From contig JADNYV010000058.1 of NCBI GenBank assembly GCA_015501055.1, forward strand, positions 62,001 through 126,000: a DNA stretch of 64,000 bases, given 5' to 3'. Below the pieces are notes generated by a model, which made no database searches, was not told the DNA's origin, and worked only from the letters and a program-made list of their open reading frames with translations. This DNA is from Mucidula mucida (Eukaryota; Basidiomycota; Agaricomycetes; Agaricales; Physalacriaceae). The translations under genes were made by a program, and so were the position numbers. Positions 23,975 to 35,505 of the stretch are shown piece by piece (within the stretch, counting starts at the first letter, position 1; each line of letters begins with the position of its first letter).

Positions 23975-24735
23975 GACATGTTGTTTTGCATCATATATTT
24001 ACGGTAGCGTATAGATTAATAGTTCCTTCTGTTCTCCAGACTCTAGTCGCAAAGTGGAAGTCCGCGTCTGCTCAATGAGGACTAATCCGCTTTTTCCTTC
24101 CTACCATCATCATCGACCTTTGCTACCAATATTCCTGGCATTGAGTAGATACGTTATTGGCTCTACGGACTCGCTTTTCTTGCTCGCTCTAGTCCTCCAG
24201 ATGTAGGCTCTGAACAAAAGATTTAGATTTTGTTTCGGCAGACTGGGAGTTGTCTGTACACACAAGCAAATATCCAATGATTGACTGTAAAACGGTCGTA
24301 TCCTCCTTTGAGGATTCGGAATTGCCACTTCTCAGGTTTGTCGTGATTCTTCTACGCGCTCTACCGGAAGTTGACTCTCTGCCTCTAGCAAAAAAAGCTA
24401 TAACGCACTCAGGGCTAGGGTGTGCCACTGATGGCGCGCGCGATTGACCTTCCGTATGTGGTCATTTCAGAACAAAGGAAGGACCGGCGGTCAAAGACCA
24501 CCACGCCTCCTGCTCAATCGGGTTATAAACGCAATTTGTTAGCCACTCGAGAACACACCTGACATATGTGGCTACTCGTAAATTCTGTGCTCAATTGCTT
24601 TTCGCTTCTGGAGGCGTCTATAAAGCGCTGCTGCATGGGATGGGTTCCTTAGCACCCTGCCCCACATATACCGTCTCTGATAACTGTCCCGTCTCATCTG
24701 CGTCTTCTACGTTTTTTTTCAGCATATACACCAAA
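23975..24735. other. Intergenic
   Basis: Short open frames only. It is the 3' flank of the F-box gene and the promoter of the zinc-finger gene. Nothing else was recognised. Confidence 0.45.
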
Positions 24736-25793
24736 ATGCCGGTGAGTACCGCGTCGCACCCCGCCTCATTGCCATATATGGCCACCATTGTTGACCCGAC
24801 TGTTGTTGTGCTCAGACATGCCCACTCTGTGCTCAAACTATCACCCGAAATGCGCTCAAGCGCCATATGGCTACGCACAACCCCGATACCAAGGCGTATG
24901 TTGATCATCCGAAATGGCTGTAGCGATAAGCTGACTTGATTTGTACAGTCTCGCCTGTCCCTACGCCCACACCGGGTGCGCACTTACCTTCCGCCAGCCA
25001 GTCAACTTGAAGACGCATGTCGAGGCGAAGTAAGCGACTGGTGTTCCGTCGTGTGCGTGTAACTCATCATGGGTGTTACAGGCATACGCTGAGGAAGTGG
25101 CGTTGCGCACACTGTCCGGAGGTTCTGTCGAGCCAGTCGTCGCATATCCGGCATTGTCAGCGCAAGCATAGTGAACATGGGTATGCCAAGCAGCGACGCG
25201 GGGCTAAGCGCCGCACTTCGACTTCGTCGTCAACATCCTCCATCCACTCTCCCGCTCCCACCTTCCCCGCTGGACCTCAGCAGGAGATGAAGTTCGACGA
25301 CGTTCTCATGGATACAACGTACTTCGTTGACGCCATGACCGCCCTCGATGTCCAGCCGCTCGCTGTCGCTGTCGAGACATCTCTCTTACTCCACACAACC
25401 AACTCCGACACGCATGACTGGTTGTCATGGTCTATAAACGAGAAGGACTGGAGCCTCACGGAGGATCCACTTGCCTATATCACCGGTGTCAATCTGCCAG
25501 ACTTTGACTTTGAGGCAGAACTCGGTCGAGTACAGTCTGAGCTGTTTTCCCAGTCTTCACCACCACCGCCACCACCATCGTCTTATTTTCCATCATCATC
25601 GTCTTCAGCTTACTCTCCTCCTTCGTCGCCTCACTGTGGCTTGCATTTTGCGCCTCCATCTCCGCCCGCGTCGCATAGGTATTACGACGTGTCCACCATT
25701 GAGCATGTACCACCAGTGTTCTCTCCCCTGCTTCCTTCAGGATGGAATTTTGATCCCACGTCCTATTCCGCTTTCCTCTATTCATTCTCATAG
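24736..25793 (+). CDS. C2H2 zinc-finger protein with Ser/Pro-rich tail
   Basis: Exon 1 is only two codons (ATG CCG at 24736). The next exons join perfectly in frame: TCPLCAQTITRNALKRHMAT, then LACPYAHTGCALTFRQPVNL and KTHVEAK|HTLRKWRCAHCPE, then SSQSSHIRHCQRKH. This gives three C2H2 fingers, the second with a widened Cys-Cys spacing of six residues. A basic stretch (KQRRGAKRRTSTSSSTSS), an acidic middle part and a low-complexity tail with poly-Pro (PPPPPP) and poly-Ser runs follow. Stop TAG at 25791-25793. The layout of N-terminal fingers and a disordered acidic/Pro-rich tail is typical of a DNA-binding transcription factor. Target genes cannot be told. Confidence 0.78.
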
Positions 25794-26321
25794 ACGCCAT
25801 CAAATGATTTACGGAGACAGAAACCGGAATGGATGCACGACGCGGTATGGGACTACCACACAGAATACCGGCTGTTGCCCGTTCCTCTTCCCATGGACAC
25901 CTGCACAGCGGGTTGGATGGCAATGTCCCCAGCCCACCCGGGCCCAGTATTTCCGTTGGATGATAATGTTTCCATTGGCTGGTGCCGGTGTCCCCATCCC
26001 GTCGAGGATTCGGTAAACGGCTGGATGACAATGTCCCCAGCCGATCGGTGGATCTTGGTGTTATCTTGAAAGTTTCGTCTGTGGTTGCCAGAGGTTGTGA
26101 TTGGCAAGTGGGGCTTGTAGTGCACTGAGTTTCTGGGATACCGCCTTTCTCCGACTGCGTTGGTTTTGTTCCGGAGATTTACTTGTATTTGTACGTTGTA
26201 TCGTTAGTGTACATTTTCTCTCTCTCGTGTTCGCTGCCGTTTTCCGGCCATCTTCGATGATTCGGCAATGCTTTGCTCACCCTGTTGTATATTCGAAATG
26301 TCCTCCAAAACGCGTGTCTTT
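25794..26321. other. Short spacer between convergent genes, with spaced repeats
   Basis: No separate gene is supported. Three related units of about 24 bp around tggatg(a/g)caatgtccccagcc start at 25911, 25954 (degenerate) and 26019. Read on the plus strand they would give GWMAMSPA-like peptides, but the frame has no gene model. Confidence 0.4.
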
Positions 26322-27302
26322 TTAGTGTGGGCAGACAAAATCTCGCTTCCAAAGAGGTGCTTTGTCTAGGACAACGAAGATGGGGATCGAGGAGGAGAGA
26401 AGCTGTTGACGTCGCGGAGAGGACTCGAGAAGTGCGCCGAGATTGGGCGTTTTCTTGGACAGCGAGGAGTCGACGGCAGTGAGATCGTAGTGTCCCTCCT
26501 GTTCGTTGAACCAAGTTGAAGAGGATTTGAGGTGTCGTGGCATGCAAGGCAGTGCTAAGGAATGTTAGTGCGGTGAATTCAAGACTGTGCAAGCTATCAA
26601 CGCACGCGTAGCAACGTCATCGCCATCCTGAGGGCGAGGAAGGGGAGCTTGACCTCGGATACCGGCAGCTTGTTGTGTCATGTCGGACGGCGGCGCTGTT
26701 GATACCATTTGCTGGATGGATAATATGGCGGTAGTGATATTCAGGCCAAATGTAGACATTAGGATGGAAGGGTTGACAGTAGTAGGCTGAGGCGCGACAG
26801 GAGCTTGTTTGATGATGCCAAGAAAGCGCTTGACAACCTTGAGCGGTATAAAGGCACAGACATCGTAGACAAGGGTCTTGAAGTCCAACTGCTAAGAAAT
26901 CGCATAGGCGTGAAGTTGATGGAGGGCTAGGCAAACGGAGTCGTGAGGTACGACGACTTTGCCGTCCTGGAAGAGGGAAAACGGATAGGCTCGATCCAAC
27001 TGGAAATGGCTCAAGGAGAGACCACCAAACTTGATCGTCGATGAGCTGATATTTCCGTTGATACACCGAGCGGCTGCTTCAAAGAGGGAGTCGAAGATAC
27101 TGCGAGGCATTGTCGTTGGAACTTTAGGTCTGCCAAAGGATTGGGATGTCTCTTCTATCATTTGTTGGCAAAAGTCGGTGGGAAATATCTCCATTTCAAT
27201 CCGCCTAAGAGGGTATTGGGCGTTGAGGGCATCGACGAGCTGGCGCGTATTGTGGACAATATCGATCTGGATGTTGGATGATGAAAGGGCAAGGAAGGAC
27301 AT
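26322..27302 (-). CDS. Protein of unknown function
   Basis: Three exons were joined by eye. Start ATG at 27302-27300 (MSFLALSSSNIQIDIVHNTR); an in-frame ATG at 27350 is an alternative. The first exon runs to FSLFQDGKV. After an intron ending cttag the second reads QLDFKTLVYDVCAFIPLKVV and ends DGDDVAT. The third begins PLPCMPRHLKSSSTWFNEQE and stops with TAA at 26322-26324. No signal peptide is evident and one mildly hydrophobic helix (FGLNITTAILSIQQM) is seen. No family was recognised. It is convergent with the zinc-finger gene. Confidence 0.55.
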
Positions 27303-27959
27303 GTTATGGAGAGGCGCATTTATCGGGCTTAGAGAACGTACAGAAAGCAAAGCTTAGCAGCAAACGAGCGGGCGATGGTGGTAGGAGAGAAAGATGGATC
27401 ACCGCGATCGACGTGAACTTTGTTATCAAAGGTGGACCCCAAGTGTGGCACTGTTCTTTGTGGAGGACGCCAAGAAGAAATCACCGTTTTTGTTCCAGCC
27501 AGCAGGTGATAGATCGAAATTCATGAAATAGTGTCCTTGCGCATGGTCAACGACCTCGGAAATCCGAAACGAAACAAGATAGCGCGAACAGACAATAGCA
27601 AAAGAAAACAGTGTCAAGTAGGACATACGAAAAATGAAAAATCTGCTTCAACACTGCACGAACAGTGGACTACAGATCTCTAATAGCATGCAACAATAGC
27701 GTAAAGTAGGATATGAGGGATACATAATTGAAAAGGTCTGCTTCAACACCGCGCTAACAGTGGACTACAGATGAAAGCAAGGGAACAGCGTACAGTAGGA
27801 TGTAGGTAATTAAAAGGGAGAAATCTGCTTCAACACCGCGCGAACAGTGGACTACAGTAATAGAAACCTGTAAAGAAGTAATATGGAATGGAGCTATGAC
27901 GTAGTGTAGAAGAGCAGACCGATGTAGCAAGAGGGTATATGTGAGAACCTACGAGCAAT
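27303..27959. other. Intergenic with minisatellite
   Basis: The upstream region of the preceding minus-strand gene and the 3' flank of the next minus-strand gene. Apart from the tandem repeat at 27600-27865, nothing is recognised. Confidence 0.5.
27600..27865. repeat. Three-copy tandem repeat, period about 90 bp
   Basis: The block tctgcttcaacaccgcgc, followed by aacagtggactacag, starts at 27642, 27737 and 27824. Between blocks, degenerate aacagcgtacagtaggat-type sequence recurs, so the whole unit of 87-95 bp is repeated. Confidence 0.8.
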
Positions 27960-28734
27960 CTAAAATCTATGTGATGTTGGGTATCGGGAGGTATTTTCTT
28001 GACCTTGGCGTAGACCAAGGAGGCGCGCAGGCGGCGTGTATGCCTTCAGCCGCTCCTCTCTTGTCTTCAATGGGCGACTAGCAGTCGCTGGTGCGAGATT
28101 CTCTTTATCGCGCGCTCGTTGGTTGGAGGTACGCTTCCTGCTATGCCATCTACCGCTGGGCCTCAAGGTCCCAGGAGCGCTGGCAATGTTTTCGAGAGGA
28201 GTAAATGATCTAGAGTCAGCCTTAGGCTTCCTCTTCGTGGGTGTGGGTGGTGTAAGAGAAATAGTTGGAGTAGGAAGGAGAATCTGAAGGTCGCCGTTAG
28301 CAGGAGCATGAGCGTCAGCCTCAGGATTTCGTACCTCAACTTCCATTGGGATCGGTTCGACGAATTCAGCGGCTGTAACCTTAGTGGCAGCGGCCACTGC
28401 AGTACGCAAGACAGGATTCTGCGGCTCCTCAGGTATAGCGGCGATCCCTTGAGCCGTGCAAAGGAGAGAAAGCTCAAGAAGGTCAAGAGGCGAATGCTGT
28501 GGTAGCGCCGCGCGCGCATTGAAGGCCTGAGGCCGGTATGGATAAGAATCATTCTGGAGTGTAATAGGCGTGGGCTGCGTATGTCAGAATCGACGTAGTC
28601 GTTAAAAGGAGCCAGCTCACAATGGCCAACTCTTCGGTCTCTTTGACGAGTCGTTCACTGATCGATGTACTGGATTTCCCGAGGAACCAGGCGATGCAGC
28701 GGGAAAGAGTAGAAGTGGTGGAGGTAGCAAACAT
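27960..28734 (-). CDS. Basic, Pro-rich protein of unknown function with a KEN-box-like motif
   Basis: Two exons. ATG at 28734-28732 (MFATSTTSTLSRCIAWFLGK) leads to KETEELAI, then an intron (gtgagc...acgcag), then PTPITLQNDSYPYRPQAFNA and a long second exon ending PTSHRF with stop at 27960. The second half is basic and Pro-rich, with LTPPTPTKRKPK (CDK-site-like) and RARDKENLAP (KEN box, an APC/C degron). These short motifs occur by chance fairly often, so a cell-cycle role is only a suggestion. Both exons are in frame, with about 230 residues in total. Confidence 0.55.
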
Positions 28735-31066
28735 GGTGGAGGTCAGAGATCAAGAGGGAATCGTCGGTTCCTGCGTTCTGTCCCCAGTATAAGAAGGATT
28801 CTGCTAAACTCCTGTCGCTGGGATCGTAGACATGTTGTGCGGGTAACGACTCGCCCTACCAGAAAGCCAATCAGTCATCAGGCGGGGAACAGCTTACCCC
28901 CAGACAACGGGTCCGAGTTGACGAAGGCATGGCTTTGTAGGATAGTACATACATTACTGTGAAGGGCATCAAATGGTTTTGAAAACCGAAAGTGTTTCGT
29001 GGCTCAAGATCGTGATTGATTGTTTCGTCGATGGGCGCGCGCATGCATTGAGGGTCCGACCTGAGAGGATTCCTTGGCATAAACTGGAGAAAGACTGTCA
29101 TGCAGCGCTGTTCCAAGTGCGCGGATCTAATAAACGCAGAGCGAGATTCTCAAAAAGAAAACGAGGACTTGCATCCACTAACGCTCTTTATAACCAATGT
29201 CTGTCCTCTTTCGGAAGCGCAGGGCAAGGTTGAGATGGTCGCCTAGTACGAATTAACTGTTCATTGAGTCAATCTCTGCCCTACGACCCGAAATTCCTGC
29301 ACAGCCCGACGTATAGAGTAAAGAGGGACAAGTAGTCCGGTCGGGCATTTTAGGCCAAGATGTCGATGGCTCGCAGTGCGGCTCCGGAAAAGAAATCTGT
29401 GAAAAGATGGTGGACGTCGAACGAAGGGCCTATGTCCCAGGTCTGAGCACGGCGGTGGTTTTCAAGTTCAAAAAAGGAGGAGAAAAGAGAGAAAAGAGAG
29501 AGGATTATGTACATACCAGCAAGATCAATGACACTAGAACCCAATAATATCCAAAAAGGGCGCTACCTAGTCGCGGGAGCTCCGGTCCGATCGTATTTCT
29601 GCTTTCAGACTGACTCGACCGCGACTCTTTATATGCGCTTCCTGGCTAGCCAGCAATCTCCTCCCCCGTGGCAGACATATTTTAAAGATAAGTTAGTCAA
29701 TGTTTCCGTCCTTGTGGACACGGAAATGGGATTCAGCTTGAATCCAATCTGAGAGACACAATCTTCAGAGATGCGTGAATGAGAGAGACCTCTAAGATGA
29801 ATAGGTTGAGTGAGGGGTGCGGATGTGCTGGTGGAAACCGCCTGTCCAGACGGGAACGGGAAAGGGGCACTGCCACCGTCAGGACGGTCACGTGACCCAA
29901 AGGAACCTTTCCCGAGACACCAAACACAGACGCAAGGCCAACCCGAGACCGTACTGAGAACCAGGGTACAAAACCGGATCAACCAACCCCGCGTAGGCGG
30001 ACAACTCATAGGGAAGTGGCGGGTGGGAATTCGAAAATTCCACTGAAAATGCGGAGGAAAACGCGTTGAGGATACGCAGATGGACGCGCAGAAGCAAAAG
30101 AGCAAAGCGCGCCCAACGCCGACAGTGCTTACATGATTCCCCAAAGTGTCGGACCGACTGTACCGGTTGGGCACTTGCCGGCTCTGCGTTCTCTCACTTG
30201 ATTGACTTACTTATCTATTGCTTAGACTTGTTCGTGCCTCACGTAGTCCAAGCTAGCACCTATCTGAATAGTACCCCGTTCTAGCACCACAATGATTATG
30301 GCGTTAAAGGAGACCACTGGGCCCACACTCCTCTTTCTGGCGGCGAAGCCAGGGTAGTGTGAGTCCTCTGCTGCCAGACACTTGTATAGGGCTCAGATCC
30401 TCCTGTTCTCAACCCTTTCGCTTTTGTGTCTACAGACAGTGTCAGCCATTACTCTTTTAGAAGATGGACGGTGGACTGTTTACTTTCCGAGCTTTTGAAA
30501 TGGTTGGTCGCTGGCGCACATATCTTTCTGATTTTGTCTCTAGTGTTTTATAGTCATGAAATTCATAGTACAGGCAAAATCTCTTCTGGTCGGATATAAC
30601 TGCAAGGCTATACCTCGAGAGCGAAGCTTGGCGGCCTATCCAGACGCCGCTGGGATGCCATTTCCTCGTGCCATTTCCAACAGAACAAACTGACACGTCA
30701 AGGAAAGGTTTCAACTTTGGATCCTCCACTCTCATGCTATGTATGAGGTTCCGAGTCAATACAAAACGTGTTTCGCGGAAGTACGCGACTGCAGACACTA
30801 CTCTTCCACCTCGAGACTCGGGTGTTATTTTGCTCAAAGTTCTTTGGGCTTGTAAATATGATATCTGGACAATGAACGCCGTAATGTCGATCCCTCAATG
30901 AAAAAATGTAGTAATTTTCATTGAGCATCCCTAGTGATGTCATTTAGCACAATCGGGAATGTTTGCACAAGTTTGTTTCGGCACTTTCTCTTTGACCACC
31001 AGGACTACTGCACGCATGCTTCAGGACATCGATTGGAACGCGTCCTTTACTCCGTACCACGCGTGA
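28735..31066. other. Long intergenic stretch, no gene supported
   Basis: Open frames of up to about 180 codons exist on the minus strand (29629-30174, 30457-30837), but without recognised motifs or joining exons. A purine-rich tract (agaaaagagagaaaagagag) lies near 29480-29505 and a small hairpin ctggcggcgaagccag near 30338. It includes the divergent upstream regions of the flanking genes. Confidence 0.4.
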
Positions 31067-32557
31067 ATGTCCCGCCACAACGGGCTCCTGTCGTCCTCCA
31101 GCGCGAGTCGCATTCCGGCTGAAGTGTGGGCAGAAATTTTCACATTTGCGCTCCCTTATCCGCTTGCAGTTTCCTCTTTTGAGCGCGCCCTCTACCGTCC
31201 TTCTGAGGTCCCTTGGAACGTGTCCCACGCATGCTCGTTTTGGAGGAGGACCACATTATGCTGTTCTTGCCTGTGGTCGCATGATACTATCCACATCGGG
31301 AATGATTGTTTGGCGTTGAAGGACCCGGTGTCACTGGTGAAGGCGAGACTAGAGCGTGCGCGTTATCGGGGCTGCCACTTTACCTGGGCACTCTCCGTCT
31401 ACCGAGGCAGAAATGGTGCTCTCGCACAGGAACTCTTTCAAGTCTTGATTCACTATTCCACTTGTTGGGAATCCGTCACGTTAAGGGTGCTTTTTTTGTC
31501 CGTTGACTGTATCAACAGCCTGCGCGGCGCACTCCCCATGCTTCGTTCTCTACATCTCACTTATGATGCAGGGTCAAAATTGACTGCGTTTGAAGCGTGC
31601 CCTCTCCTCGAGCGCTTGGTTCTAGCAGGTTCCGCGGGTTTTGAGATCCAGTCGGGTTTTCCGTGGGTCCAACTTCGAGAGTTTATTGATAGGCGGACCC
31701 GATCATTTTCGGACGAGGATGCAATCGCCACATATTATCAAAACATATTGACTTCCTCGCTTAATCTCGAGCAGTTACAAGTCACGAATACCATGATCCC
31801 GGCTCTACGAAAGCCCGTCTCACACCAGAAGCTCAGCTACCTGTGCATCTGCAATGCCGAATTCCTACGCGGTCTCTCCCTCCCTGCTTTGCAGCAGCTG
31901 ATGATCGACTCCACCTTTTACGACTCTACGCCTCAACCAGAGGATATCAATACCATTTTACTCGCACTCTTCACTTCATCGGACGGCTGTCCGCATCTTG
32001 AATACCTTCTCGTCACCGACGCGTTCCCCGATCTCGACCTCATCCATGTTTTCCAGGCCATTCCAACGCTGAAGCGGCTCAGTATGAGATACGAGCATTT
32101 GGACGAGGCCACGGTCGAGTTGTTGCCTCTGATCATTCTTGCATTATCCACATTCGACGATACCGACCCATGGCTCGAGCTCGTCCTTGACGCCCCCGAT
32201 TACAATTCAATCAAGTTCCATTTACTGCCTGGCTTGGAGTCGTTCGAAATGCAGTTTAGGTGGCATCCGGATGTACCGAATATCGATAGCCTTGTTAGTG
32301 GCATCGGTCTCGTGCAGATGCTCTGCGTACGCTACGTGTTGCCGGAACATCCCTTGCTGCAGGATGCATGTTTCATCTTTGCTAGCAAGGAGATTGAACA
32401 GCCGCCGGAGGAAGTTCTTGGGCTATATCAGAAGTTGAAGAAGCATGGATTGAATGTTAACATTGAGCTTCATACGCGTCAGCTTGAGACGGACGGTATG
32501 AATATGCGATCTCTCTTGGCTGATGAAGAGGAAGATGAAGATGAGGTGGATGGGTAG
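31067..32557 (+). CDS. F-box-like protein with leucine-rich region, single exon
   Basis: An uninterrupted frame of 496 codons. The N-terminus has RIPAEVWAEIFTFALPYP followed by WNVSHACSFWRRTTL, which is the F-box-like pattern (LPxEI...VC..WR) of the large mushroom family. The middle contains leucine-rich-repeat-like strands (MLRSLHLTYDAGSKLTAFEA, LLERLVLAGSAG, LEQLQVTNTM, LEYLLVTDAF). The C-terminus is acidic (DEEEDEDEVDG). Such proteins are thought to be SCF adaptors; no target is known. The lack of introns contrasts with its neighbours but is usual for this family. Confidence 0.82.
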   Translation: MSRHNGLLSSSSASRIPAEVWAEIFTFALPYPLAVSSFERALYRPSEVPWNVSHACSFWRRTTLCCSCLWSHDTIHIGNDCLALKDPVSLVKARLERARYRGCHFTWALSVYRGRNGALAQELFQVLIHYSTCWESVTLRVLFLSVDCINSLRGALPMLRSLHLTYDAGSKLTAFEACPLLERLVLAGSAGFEIQSGFPWVQLREFIDRRTRSFSDEDAIATYYQNILTSSLNLEQLQVTNTMIPALRKPVSHQKLSYLCICNAEFLRGLSLPALQQLMIDSTFYDSTPQPEDINTILLALFTSSDGCPHLEYLLVTDAFPDLDLIHVFQAIPTLKRLSMRYEHLDEATVELLPLIILALSTFDDTDPWLELVLDAPDYNSIKFHLLPGLESFEMQFRWHPDVPNIDSLVSGIGLVQMLCVRYVLPEHPLLQDACFIFASKEIEQPPEEVLGLYQKLKKHGLNVNIELHTRQLETDGMNMRSLLADEEEDEDEVDG

Positions 32558-32843
32558 GACATGTCAGTCTTCTTCTGTCGCATTTTGCAAACTCTGTATT
32601 CGACTGCATTGCTTAATGGCGGACACCAATCCGCGTTACGACAATGGAGGATCTGCACTTTGAGTATCCAAAGATTTGGGTGTATGCCTTATTCTCACAA
32701 GCCCATCTCCATGCGGAACACGGCCTTTTGCTGCGCGCTGTGAAGTTTAAAGTCCGATCGACATTCATGAGTGTATCAGAAATAAGCGCCGTCCACATAT
32801 ATAATGCATCCCATCGCTGCGATTCCAGAACTCTCTCTTCACC

Positions 32844-34403
32844 ATGACCATGAAGCGCGGTTTTCTCAACAATGACCCCCACGGAACATCCCTCGGATTC
32901 CGTAGCAGACAAATCGCTGTGAAAACGATGGCTGCGTCTGAGTCTGCCAAACCGCTCAATGTTATCATGGTTATCCCCCTTTCATCCGATGGGTCTGGAT
33001 TCTCGCAGTCGGACGGCGAAGAGTCTCTGGCAAAGCGTCCTGAAGGTCAGTTTCTGCTTATCCTTTTTGCGCTCGTGCTCATCTTGCTGCAGAACCTAGC
33101 TCGACGCCCACTGTGCGCCCAAAGTACTCAGATAGGCGCTGCACGATGACGACTCTTCCTCGCACGAGCCTTAGTCTCGCAGAGTACCCCGACGGGTGGA
33201 CAGAATGTTTCATCCCTCCATCGATGAAAAAGCAGATCCTCGCGCTGCCCGGGTTCCCGCGCGCGCTGGAACGCCCGTCGCGGGAGACGTACCACATCGT
33301 CGATATTCCAGGGAGGGGTCGGGGAATGATCGCTGCGTGCGCTCTCAGAATGGGAGACCTCATACATACTGGACGAACGTCGCGCTCTCAATCGAACCGG
33401 AGACTTTGGAGTCACCTTGTCTTCCCGCAGGATATCCGGTGAAGAAGTTGACGCCTGAGCTGGCGAAGACGCTCAAATACATGCATCATGAGAAGATGGT
33501 GAAGGCTGCGTTGGAGAGAATGCCGGAGGAGTATCGGAAGGCCTTTATGGATCTGTATAGTTGTCAGAGTGCGGCGGAGTGCGCTGGGTTTTCGCTTCCG
33601 GGGAAGCTCAATACCAATGGGTTTTCAATCGGCTCCCTTGTCGTCGACGGGAAAGGTTGGTCTTTGGTTCACATTTTTATTCTTATTGGGCTGACGCGCC
33701 CTTCAGCTGTTCCATCAACGGTGGCTGGACATGAGATATTCTCGGCTGTTTGGGTTACACTTTCCTTGTTCAACCACAGGTATTTCAATTCCTGTCCATG
33801 TTTTATTCTGTGCGAAACTGATCAATATCCAGCTGTTGCCAAAACGTCATCGGACAATGGGACACTACGTCTTTCTCCATGCAAGTGCGCGCTGCGCGAG
33901 ATATCGCGCCGGGAGAAGAGCTTACTCTCCGGTACAACGGTAGTCCCTTGGGCTCGACCGCCGCACGTCACCGGGAGCTTGCCCATTATAAATTCCAATG
34001 TACCTGCCCTGCTTGTCAAGAGCCCGCAAAATCCGATGCTCGTCGGTCCCGGCTCTCCACACTCTACCACGACTGTCCGGCTTCGTCAATCTCAGGAAAC
34101 TATTTACAACAAACTCTGGAAGCGCTCAAGCTTGCTGAGGTGGAGCTGCTTCACGCGTCTGAAGAGTACTTCTTCCTCCTACATGAGGCGGTGAATGGAC
34201 ATATCGCTTTGGGCGATGCTATCACCGCTCAAGGATATGCAAAGAAGCTCGTGCTGGCGGCGAAAGCGAGGCGTATCATGGGAGAGAGGTGGGAGTATTT
34301 CAACCGGTTGGTAGATGTGAGGACGTTGAGGTCTTTGCCGGATTTTGGAAGGGCTTCGGAAGCGAGTGTTGATTTCTCATTGGAGAGTATGAGTCTCGAC
34401 TGA
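32844..34403 (+). pseudogene. SET-domain (SMYD-like) lysine methyltransferase gene with two indels
   Basis: The N-terminus MTMKRGFLNN, then after an intron TLPRTSLSLAEYPDGW, MKKQILALPGFPR and the SET start GRGRGMIAACALRMGDLI. The core continues in another frame with IEPETLESP, KYMHHEKMVKAALERM, KLNTNGFSIGSL, then LSLFNHSCCQN (the NHSCxPN SAM/lysine-pocket motif), MQVRAARDIAPGEELTLRYN and the post-SET cysteines FQCTCPAC. Between GDLI (about 33363) and IEPE (33397) the DNA holds an extra cata and an extra c relative to the expected ILDER-AL, so the frame is lost. Other exons join well. Either a recent pseudogene or sequence error. Function if intact: protein lysine methylation, substrate unknown. 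Stop TGA at 34401-34403. Confidence 0.8.
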
Positions 34404-35505
34404 GGGTGTGGCGTTGCATTCGTCCATATTGGGAATATAAAGATATCGATATTGAAGTTGTACAGAATCCTACCACGCTAAGACAGCTCTGTCGTCTTCA
34501 AGGGGCACTGAATACCGAGTTCAGCCGGCCCATCCAATTAGCAATAGCTGAATATGTGAACGCTAAATAGTAAGCGACTGTCGCAGCCTTTGATTTGAGG
34601 ATCTTAACACTGTGATAAGTAGTGTCAATCATCCACACCTCCCATCTCCCATAGTCATTCCACAGAACCCTCACCCTCTTCTTAACGCTGAGTCCTTTGG
34701 ATCCGGTTCAAACTTGCGTACAGGTCTCGCATTTTTGTTTCAAGTTACCATTGTGTTTCTTGTATAGTAGTTTGTCCAATAGACTCCCTGTTCTGTTTCA
34801 ATGTGACAAATGATCCGCATCCCAAATATTGATTTGAAGCTTTGGGTCTTATGCTGCTATAAGTAAACAAAGCAGAAATAAATATGGGGCGCTTCAATCA
34901 CAGAGGTCTGCACCATATGTGTGCTCAGTCACACATTGCAGAGCACCACGGCCGTCGACGTTTTAAGCGCCACTTGTGAATCTCGCACCTCAGGACCTGG
35001 CAAGGCGAGTCTTAATCATGATAGTATTGCAAAATAACAGAACAGTATATACACACAGTTTATTGATACAGGGAAGGAAATGGAACCGATCTAAAGATAC
35101 AAGAGGTGTTTGATGAATCAAACACGGTCTATGCAAGCAACATGTATTTCCTTTTCTGGACCCCTTTGTCACTATAGTATATATATGTACCGCCTTTCAT
35201 TCCGTTTCTTTTGTGTCCTCATCCTCTACATAGACTCACATAGCTCATTAGATACTTGCTACTTAGTTTTCTCTCCCACCCTTGCCACTTTCCCATCTCT
35301 CGTCTTTTCTTCTTTCTGTAGTTACATCTTTGCCTGTGCCGGCTCGAGCGCGGTCCCTTACGGTCCAAGCGAGAGAGCTTTGGCGACCAATCGATTTTTC
35401 GTTGTCCCCATCCTCACGCTCTCTCTCTTATCCCGTCCCTACTCTCCTCTCGACTCCTCTCGACGAGCAAGGCATAGATCCAATAGAAAAAGCGCTTGAG
35501 ACTGA
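34404..35505. other. Intergenic between convergent genes
   Basis: No coding signal. A pyrimidine-rich tract (35260-35480, many CT and TC runs) is the only notable composition feature. Confidence 0.45.

Noticed and set aside
25833..26069. A 78-codon frame after the zinc-finger gene containing GWMAMSPA-type repeats
   Set aside because: The opposite strand is equally open and there is no gene model; kept only as a DNA repeat.
29629..30174. 181-codon minus-strand frame
   Set aside because: Composition looks like translated non-coding DNA (many Ser, Cys, Arg, Pro) with no recognisable domain or splice partners.
30457..30837. 126-codon minus-strand frame
   Set aside because: Reads more protein-like (VRQRP, YYEFHDYK) but no family, no neighbour exon and no promoter signal could be supported.
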